Shown here: positions 58,890 to 64,000 of the stretch, piece after piece
Layout of the letters: each line of letters starts with the position of its first letter
How positions within the stretch are numbered: the stretch's first letter is position 1
Origin: Desulfotruncus arcticus DSM 17038
GTDB lineage: Bacteria > Bacillota > Desulfotomaculia > Desulfotomaculales > Desulfallaceae
Assembly: GCF_900113335.1 (NCBI RefSeq)
Contig: NZ_FOOX01000008.1
Span: 1 to 64,000 of the forward strand
Direction of reading: 5' to 3'
Length of the DNA stretch: 64,000 nt
The notes under the pieces: model-generated
Told to the model about the DNA's origin: nothing
The model's input: the letters and a program-made list of their open reading frames with translations, nothing else
Databases searched by the model: none
Program-made: the position numbers and the translations under genes

Positions 58890-60074
58890 TTATGCGGTAT
58901 ACTTAATGGCCTTCTTTTCTTTAATCAACGGTTTTGCACCGGTTTGATGGCTGTGCACAATGTTAAAGTTTTCTACAATAAACAGGTACCCCAGCACACC
59001 GATCGCCACCAGCCCGATACTCACCGCCCATTCAATAAATGATGGGAAGTAAAAGCCGCCTGCAGCTTTAGCCATACCGGTGAAAACCACGTTCATCCGG
59101 TTGATGATGACACCGGCCACCACTAAAACGCTGAAGGTGGTTAAACCGGCTGATGTTTTGCGCAGGCTGGGAGTAAAGCAGATAATCAACGGTATGATGA
59201 CGCCTGCCACCATTTCCAGCAGGAACATATTGCCTTCGAGATTACCGCTGAACATCAGGCCGGCTGCGCCGCGATAATATAAATCGACAATCTTGAGCAC
59301 CAGATAAACCAGCATCAGGTAACCGGAAACTTTGATCAGAGACTGCAGCACTTCCGAGTCTACCTTATGTCCGTGAGCCCGTGAGCCCAATAGCGTTTCC
59401 ACGGTAACCATAGCAGGGCCGACAAAAAAGGACGACATCAGGAAAAACACAGGCAGCAGCATCGACCACCAGAGGGGATACAGTTTGCCCACCTCGATCA
59501 CATAAAGGGAACCGAGCGAAGACTGGTGCAGCGTGGGCAGCACAATCCCGATGATAAACAGCACCGGCATGATTTTTTTGAAAAAACCGTGCCAACGTTT
59601 TTGCACTTTTTCAGTGCCAATCTCGCCGAACTCCAACAATTGAATCATTGTATAAATGGAAACACACCAAAAAACTTCAAACAGGACGCTGGTATAGCCC
59701 CACGATACAAATGGGCGCCAGAAGTTGAACCAGCGGCCGATATCCATAAAAAGACCGGCCATGACCAAAAGATAACCGATTAATGAGGTAAGCATGGCGC
59801 TTCTGGCAATGGGGGTAAATTTCTTAACCCGCAATACATGCACCAGCAGACAGGTGCTGTAGCCGCCACCGGCGAGAGCCACACCGGTCAATACGTCAAA
59901 TCCGATCCAAAGGCCCCACGGCCATTGGTCATTAAGGTTAGTGGCGCTGCCCAAGCCAAATGCCAGCCTGTACAGCATCAGCGCCGCTCCAAGTAGGCCA
60001 AGCGCGGCCAGTACATACCTGGTCGGTGTCATTTTAAAAGTCCATTTATTTTCCACGGTATTAACAGCGGACAT
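58890..60074 (-). CDS. NrfD/HybB-type quinone-interacting membrane subunit
   Basis: A 394-residue protein with about ten spans. WPWGLWIGFDVLTGVALAGGG, LVMAGLFMDIGRWFNFWRP and LHQSSLGSLYVI are typical of the HybB/NrfD family that passes electrons to or from menaquinone. With the ferredoxin subunit and the exported hydrogenase it would form a membrane complex that oxidises external hydrogen into the quinone pool. GGGAGG upstream of ATG; last gene of the operon. No cytochrome is encoded here. Confidence 0.88.
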   Translation of the reverse strand: MSAVNTVENKWTFKMTPTRYVLAALGLLGAALMLYRLAFGLGSATNLNDQWPWGLWIGFDVLTGVALAGGGYSTCLLVHVLRVKKFTPIARSAMLTSLIGYLLVMAGLFMDIGRWFNFWRPFVSWGYTSVLFEVFWCVSIYTMIQLLEFGEIGTEKVQKRWHGFFKKIMPVLFIIGIVLPTLHQSSLGSLYVIEVGKLYPLWWSMLLPVFFLMSSFFVGPAMVTVETLLGSRAHGHKVDSEVLQSLIKVSGYLMLVYLVLKIVDLYYRGAAGLMFSGNLEGNMFLLEMVAGVIIPLIICFTPSLRKTSAGLTTFSVLVVAGVIINRMNVVFTGMAKAAGGFYFPSFIEWAVSIGLVAIGVLGYLFIVENFNIVHSHQTGAKPLIKEKKAIKYTA

Positions 60075-60095
60075 CCATAAAACCTCCCCAGCAGT

Positions 60096-60875
60096 TTATC
60101 TTTTCCCTTTTTCTTCTCTGGCAATTTCATTTCTCCGCCTGTTGTACACGTAAAGGCCTGTAAGCACGGCACCCCAGCCCAAACCGACAGCGGGAGTCAG
60201 CCTTAGAATGCTTTCCGAGTACTGGGGCAGCGGCTTAGTTGTAATATTGGTTCTAAAGCCAAGCTGCTCAAAGGGCACGTCGGATAGATACAGCCATGAG
60301 GTACCGCCCGCTTCCTTTTCGCCAAAGATGTGGTTTATGTACCCACCTGCGCTGATTCTTTCCCTGGCCACTTTAATCATTTCTTCATGTTCACCGTAGG
60401 TTAATGCTCCAGCCGGGCATACTCCCACGCAGGCCGGTTGTTCACCTTTGGCGACCCGGCCGGCGCACATCTGGCACTTGCGTACCCGGGGAAAAGTTTT
60501 ATCCCATTCATATTTGGGAATGCTGAAAGGGCAGGCCAGCATACAATAACGACAGCCTACACACAGTTTTTCATCATAGACAACGGGGCCTTCCTTGGTT
60601 TTTTTAATGGCCTTGGAAAAACAAGCCGAAGCACAGGCGGGCTCATCACAGTGTAAACACTGCTCTTTAACAAACCGCCATACTTTTTCGCTTTCTTTTT
60701 GGGATTCCACTTTTTTTACCGCAGTCCAGTTTTCCGCTGCCAGTACCGCTTCACTCCCGGTCGCCGGGGCATCCTCATCCTTACTGTACTCCAGTTTGTT
60801 CCACAGCTTACAGGCCACCACACAACTTCCACAACCCACACAGCGGGTAATATCCACTAAAACAGCTTTAGACAC
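60096..60875 (-). CDS. HybA-like four-cluster ferredoxin subunit
   Basis: A 259-residue iron-sulfur protein. Four [4Fe-4S] motifs: CVGCGSCVVACK, CLHCDEPACASAC, CVGCRYCMLACP and CQMCAGRVAKGEQPACVGVCP. A C-terminal hydrophobic helix (ILRLTPAVGLGWGAVLTGLYVY) anchors it. No Tat signal, although HybA homologues usually have one; it could be carried by the twin-arginine catalytic subunit. GTG start with AGGAGG upstream. It links the hydrogenase to NrfD. Confidence 0.88.
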   Translation of the reverse strand: MSKAVLVDITRCVGCGSCVVACKLWNKLEYSKDEDAPATGSEAVLAAENWTAVKKVESQKESEKVWRFVKEQCLHCDEPACASACFSKAIKKTKEGPVVYDEKLCVGCRYCMLACPFSIPKYEWDKTFPRVRKCQMCAGRVAKGEQPACVGVCPAGALTYGEHEEMIKVARERISAGGYINHIFGEKEAGGTSWLYLSDVPFEQLGFRTNITTKPLPQYSESILRLTPAVGLGWGAVLTGLYVYNRRRNEIAREEKGKR

Positions 60876-60888
60876 TGTACCTCACCTC

Positions 60889-62469
60889 CTAAACCCTTCC
60901 GGCTGCTTTGGCTGAAGCTGCCAGTTGATTATATGTTTTACTTCGGTCAACGTATTTTGTATGCAGCAATTCCTCGGCCAGTTCACTCATCGGATGTTGG
61001 AGGAAATTTTGATACAGCGCCAAAATTTCCGAATTTTCGTGACTTTCACGCCACTCCATTTTAGCGTCTGCCTGGTACAGGCTATTGATCCTTTGCATCC
61101 GCACTTGATCGGAAGGGGGCACTGCTGATCTGGGTTGTCCTCCCCCACTGATACAGCCGCCGGGACACGACATAAACTCAACAAAATGCCAGGGCGACTC
61201 GCCTTTGCGCACCGCTTCGAGTATCTGCCTGCCGTTGCTCATGCCATGGCAGACAGCGACTTTTACCGAACCGACACCAGGCACATCCACCGCAGCTTCT
61301 TTTACTCCGGTCAGACCGCGAACAGGTGTTAATTGAAGTAAATTGGCCGGCGGTTCTTTTTCCGTAATGAAGAAATACGCCGTGCGCACCGCAGCTTCCA
61401 TTACCCCCCCGGTGGCTCCGAATATCACCGCCCCACCGGTGCTTTTGCCCAGCAGCGGGTCGTATTTTTCCTCAGGCAGACTGGTTAAATCAATATTTTG
61501 CTGTTTTATCATCCGGGCCAGTTCTCTGGTGGTCAGCACGGCGTCCATATCTATCAAAGCGGGATTTTCCCAATACCGGCCACTGCTGTTCATCTCCGGG
61601 CGGGTAACCTCGAATTTTTTGGCCGTACAGGGCATAATGGCCACGGAGAATATTTTCTCAGGCTTGATATTGGCAGCCTTGGCATAATACGTTTTAGCCA
61701 GCGCTCCCAGCATCTGCTGGGGAGACTTGCAGCTGGACATGTGGGGTAAGAGATCGGGGTAGAAATATTCGCAAAATTTAACCCAGCCCGGGCTGCAGGA
61801 AGTAAATTGAGGCAGTGGTTTTTTGATGTCCCCCTTAATCCGCTTAATTAATTCTGTGGCTTCTTCCATAATGGTCAGGTCGGCAGTGAAGTTTGTGTCA
61901 AAAACAGCGTTAAAACCCAACCGCCTGAGAGCCGCCACCTGCTGACCCATTACCCAGGTGCCGGGGGGCAAACCAAATTCCTCGCCCAGGGCAACTCTGG
62001 TAGCCGGGGCTGTCTGTACAACAACAAAGGTATCAGGGTCATCAAGAGCTTTTTTAACCCTTTGGGTATCGTCACGCTCGGTAATAGCCGCGGTCGGGCA
62101 CCACAGGGCGCACTGGCCGCAATTAATGCACACGGTTTCATCCACCAGAGGGAAGCCGTAATAGCCAAAAACCGTCTGCGTATTTTTACATACCTCCAGG
62201 CACTGGCCACAGAGTACACATTTTTCGTCATCCCTGACTATAGAGGGATTATCCGGATCAATGGGCACCCTACCCCGCACCTGGGCCGGCCAGGTGCCCG
62301 GCACCTGGTATTGCTGCGGCAGCCAGCCTTCGCCACCGGCTTGTCCGGCAACGGAAACCGCACCGCAGCCTGCCAGGCTTGCTGTTACACCTGCGAGACC
62401 AAGTCCTCCCATCATGCGCAGAAAGGAACGCCTCGTCACTTTCTTGTCCATCTTAAGTTGGTCTTCCAT
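60889..62469 (-). CDS. Tat-exported [FeFe] hydrogenase, probable lipoprotein
   Basis: A 526-residue enzyme. The signal KKVTRRSFLRMMGG has the twin arginine at 13-14 and ends in SLAGC (Cys 35), a lipobox, so it is probably lipid-anchored on the outside. Two [4Fe-4S] clusters (CVLCGQCLEVC, CINCGQCALWCP) precede the H-cluster motifs L1 TSCSPGWVKF, L2 MPCTAKKFE and L3 SCPGGCISGGGQP. There is no [2Fe-2S] domain. Start 62469 after GGAGAGGAG. The neighbours tatC and tatA upstream, ferredoxin and nrfD downstream, define a self-contained export and electron path. Confidence 0.93.
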   Translation of the reverse strand: MEDQLKMDKKVTRRSFLRMMGGLGLAGVTASLAGCGAVSVAGQAGGEGWLPQQYQVPGTWPAQVRGRVPIDPDNPSIVRDDEKCVLCGQCLEVCKNTQTVFGYYGFPLVDETVCINCGQCALWCPTAAITERDDTQRVKKALDDPDTFVVVQTAPATRVALGEEFGLPPGTWVMGQQVAALRRLGFNAVFDTNFTADLTIMEEATELIKRIKGDIKKPLPQFTSCSPGWVKFCEYFYPDLLPHMSSCKSPQQMLGALAKTYYAKAANIKPEKIFSVAIMPCTAKKFEVTRPEMNSSGRYWENPALIDMDAVLTTRELARMIKQQNIDLTSLPEEKYDPLLGKSTGGAVIFGATGGVMEAAVRTAYFFITEKEPPANLLQLTPVRGLTGVKEAAVDVPGVGSVKVAVCHGMSNGRQILEAVRKGESPWHFVEFMSCPGGCISGGGQPRSAVPPSDQVRMQRINSLYQADAKMEWRESHENSEILALYQNFLQHPMSELAEELLHTKYVDRSKTYNQLAASAKAAGRV

Positions 62470-62493
62470 TTTTGCTCCTCTCCCCGTAAACAA

Positions 62494-63282
62494 CTATTTA
62501 GCTGGAACCATCAAGTCTCTGGCCCTCTTCATCAACCTTTTAATCGGGGCCAGTATGTTTAACGTCCTACCGGATTTTTTCAGTCCCATGGCCCATTCGG
62601 TAACGCGAACCACTGTGGCGCTGATTTCATACAACAGGTAAATAGGTGAAGCGAAAAGCAGCACGGTGAATATGTCAGGACTTGCAACTACCGCTGAAGC
62701 AATTATCACCGCTGCCAGGATAGCAAATTTTCTGCCTTTGATCATGGTCCGGTAGGAGATGATTCCCAACCTCGCCAGAAAATAGCTGGCCAGAGGCATC
62801 TCGAAAATTAAACCGAAAGGAAGTAAAAAATTAAGGGTAAAAGATACATAATTGCCTATGGTGAGCATTGGTATCAGCTGCGCACCGCCGTAGCGCATCA
62901 AAAAGGATACGCACATTTTAAACACAACCAAAAAACCAAAAGCTATACCACCAATAAAAAGAATGAATGAAGTAAAAACGAAAAAGGTAAAATACACTCG
63001 CTCAACTTTACGTAAGGCAGGTATAATGAAACCCCAAAACTGCCAAAGGGTCACGGGCAGGGAAGCCAAAAATCCAAGAAAAAATGCCAGTTTAATTTTT
63101 GTAAAAACAGCTTCCGTAACCCCGATATAAATTATCTTATTGCCTGTTCCAGTAACGGGTTCGAGCAGGATTTTTAGAAATGCGTCGCTGAAAAACCAGC
63201 AAACCACTGCCATGACAAAAGTCGAAACAATGGAAATGATCAGTAACCGGCGCAATTCTTCAAGATGCTCTACCACTGTCAT
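62494..63282 (-). CDS. tatC: Twin-arginine translocase TatC
   Basis: A 262-residue membrane protein with six spans. VVEHLEELRRLLIIS is the N-terminal signal-recognition motif, FWGFIIPALRKVER and FGLIFEMPLASYFLARLGI are conserved. The ATG has a weak ribosome site, suggesting coupling to upstream translation. The C-terminal basic tail (LAPIKRLMKRARDLMVPAK) is longer than in E. coli. It lies in the same operon as its likely main cargo, the hydrogenase. Confidence 0.92.
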   Translation of the reverse strand: MTVVEHLEELRRLLIISIVSTFVMAVVCWFFSDAFLKILLEPVTGTGNKIIYIGVTEAVFTKIKLAFFLGFLASLPVTLWQFWGFIIPALRKVERVYFTFFVFTSFILFIGGIAFGFLVVFKMCVSFLMRYGGAQLIPMLTIGNYVSFTLNFLLPFGLIFEMPLASYFLARLGIISYRTMIKGRKFAILAAVIIASAVVASPDIFTVLLFASPIYLLYEISATVVRVTEWAMGLKKSGRTLNILAPIKRLMKRARDLMVPAK

Positions 63283-63348
63283 TTCTTCATGTCCGGATAT
63301 TTGGCTCTCCCCCTTCCCCCGTATAAGAAATTTAAGGTTTCTGTCTAA

Positions 63349-63612
63349 CTAGTTGACTTGTTTTGATGTATTGATAGAAGCATTTGAAGCATCGGCAGCA
63401 GCGGCAGCGGTTGCAGCAGCAACTCCGTCAATCCCGTCGCTCTTCTTTTGGGCCTGTTCTTCACCCTCTTCTCCTGAAAAAGCGTTTTTCATATCCCGCG
63501 CCGCATTACCCAGAGCTTTACCAACTTCGGGTAATTTCCCGGGCCCAAAGATAATAAGAACCACTACCAGGATTAAAATCAGGTGAGTTGGCTGAAAAAG
63601 GCCGTTAAACAT
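63349..63612 (-). CDS. tatA: Twin-arginine translocase subunit TatA
   Basis: An 87-residue protein: short N-terminal helix LILILVVVLIIFGPGKLPEVG, amphipathic helix KALGNAARDMKNAFSGE and an alanine-rich tail (GVAAATAAAAADASNAS). FGPGKLPE is the hallmark of the TatA hinge. First gene of the operon; GGAGGGAAG precedes ATG. Confidence 0.93.
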   Translation of the reverse strand: MFNGLFQPTHLILILVVVLIIFGPGKLPEVGKALGNAARDMKNAFSGEEGEEQAQKKSDGIDGVAAATAAAAADASNASINTSKQVN

Positions 63613-63800
63613 AATAACTTCCCTCCTTTAATAATTTTTTTAATATAGCTTTGAAGCGGGTCATAAATAAATTTAATTAAAAGCAACGCAACTTGATAAG
63701 TCATACTTATTAAATTCAATTAATTTTTTTTATTAATATTATTGCTTTTTTTCACAAAAATCAATATAATTTTAAAAAAAATACATTTAAGAACGCAGAA
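63613..63800. promoter_or_regulatory. AT-rich divergent promoter region
   Basis: About 80 percent A/T from 63640 to 63790, between tatA and the structured leader. It should hold both promoters; no clear consensus was identified. Confidence 0.4.
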
Positions 63801-63950
63801 GCCTGACCGTCAGGGTTTAATGCCAACCGGAAGGGCTGATACTGCTCTAACCCTGCGGCAACAGGCACTCAGTTACTGTGGTCAAGGGGCAATGAGTCAT
63901 TAGCATTGCCTTGTCACGACCTGTTTTGCTCAGCAGACAGGTCGTTATTT
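63801..63950 (+). promoter_or_regulatory. Structured leader with terminator, Moco-riboswitch candidate
   Basis: GCCTG (63801-63805) pairs with CAGGC (63862-63866), AGGGTT (63812-63817) with AACCCT (63849-63854), and CC-GGAA-GG forms a GNRA-capped stem between them. A second hairpin GGCAATG / CATTGCC (63888-63910) follows, then a terminator ACGACCTGT / ACAGGTCGT (63916-63945) with TATTTTTT directly before the ribosome site of a MogA-like gene. The layout is that of a riboswitch acting by termination; molybdenum or tungsten cofactor sensing fits the gene. Confidence 0.5.
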
Positions 63951-63969
63951 TTTAAGGAGTTGATGAATT

Positions 63970-64000
63970 TTGGCCAAGGAGCAGCGCATCGGGGTGATCG
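63970..64000 (+). CDS. MogA/MoaB-like molybdopterin adenylyltransferase, 5 prime end
   Basis: Only ten codons are visible: MAKEQRIGVI. The RIGVI start is typical of MogA/MoaB proteins, which adenylate molybdopterin. TTG start, 10 bases after AAGGAG. A different frame beginning ATG at 63963 is open too, but lies too close to the ribosome site. The assignment rests on very little sequence. Confidence 0.45.
   Translation, partial: MAKEQRIGVI

Noticed and set aside
1..64000. tRNA, rRNA or CRISPR array
   Set aside because: No cloverleaf-like sequence, rRNA core or regularly spaced repeats were seen on reading the window; not a computed negative.

Overview
The window reads as chromosome of an anaerobic, spore-forming, low-to-mid GC Firmicute of the Peptococcaceae / Desulfotomaculum-Pelotomaculum type. 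The pointers are the C-terminus of acetyl-CoA synthase (Wood-Ljungdahl pathway), an Hdr/Mvh electron-confurcating [NiFe] hydrogenase cluster, an Hnd-type [FeFe] hydrogenase operon, a Tat-exported [FeFe] hydrogenase, an alpha/beta-type spore protein, a GerMN lipoprotein, a CIRCE element, and many TTG/GTG starts with strong GGAGG ribosome sites. Species cannot be fixed from the sequence alone.

Layout. 1-2.2 kb: tail of acsB, then two CGGC-family metal-binding proteins around a small membrane protein. 2.3-4.5 kb: threonine aldolase, a 43-aa membrane peptide and an MBL-fold hydrolase. 4.8-8.0 kb: a zinc uptake operon, zur-znuA-znuC-znuB. 8.2-16 kb: an AraC/GyrI-like regulator, an ACT-malic enzyme, a SWIM protein, TlpA/CcdA thiol-redox genes and an acyl-CoA ligase behind a FadR-like operator. 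16.1-31.5 kb (all minus strand): hdrA-hdrC-hdrB-mvhD-mvhG-mvhA-protease, then a TnpB element, then hypA-B-C-D-E-F and a GGDEF protein. 31.5-34 kb: a control region with a sigma-54 type promoter and three repeats, followed by a gene that fuses an [FeFe]-hydrogenase-like iron-sulfur sensor to a sigma-54 AAA+ activator. 34.3-41.2 kb: SASP, an orphan SIR2-SLOG (ThsA-like) protein, GerMN lipoprotein, a cis-prenyltransferase and htpG under CIRCE. 41.4-49.8 kb: DsrE-like protein, then DRTGG / HATPase / HydS-like sensor / DRTGG / NuoE / HATPase / thioredoxin-like ferredoxin / NuoF / HydA. 49.9-57.7 kb: a looser accessory stretch with methyltransferases, gene remnants, an attC-like sequence and a Rep/XRE-like protein. 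57.8-63.6 kb: a LysR regulator and the operon tatA-tatC-hydA(Tat)-ferredoxin-nrfD. 63.7-64 kb: a structured leader with a terminator in front of a mogA/moaB-like gene that runs off the end.

How it fits together. About half the window is hydrogen metabolism: one cytoplasmic [NiFe] enzyme tied to heterodisulfide-reductase chemistry, one cytoplasmic NAD(P)-linked [FeFe] enzyme, one [FeFe] enzyme on the outer face of the membrane feeding a NrfD quinone module, their maturation genes for [NiFe], and two non-catalytic hydrogenase-like sensors. The most striking inference is a local circuit: the sensor-activator at 31796-33985 probably reads hydrogen or redox state and switches on the hdr-mvh-hyp operon through the adjacent sigma-54 promoter. 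No rRNA, tRNA or CRISPR array was recognised.
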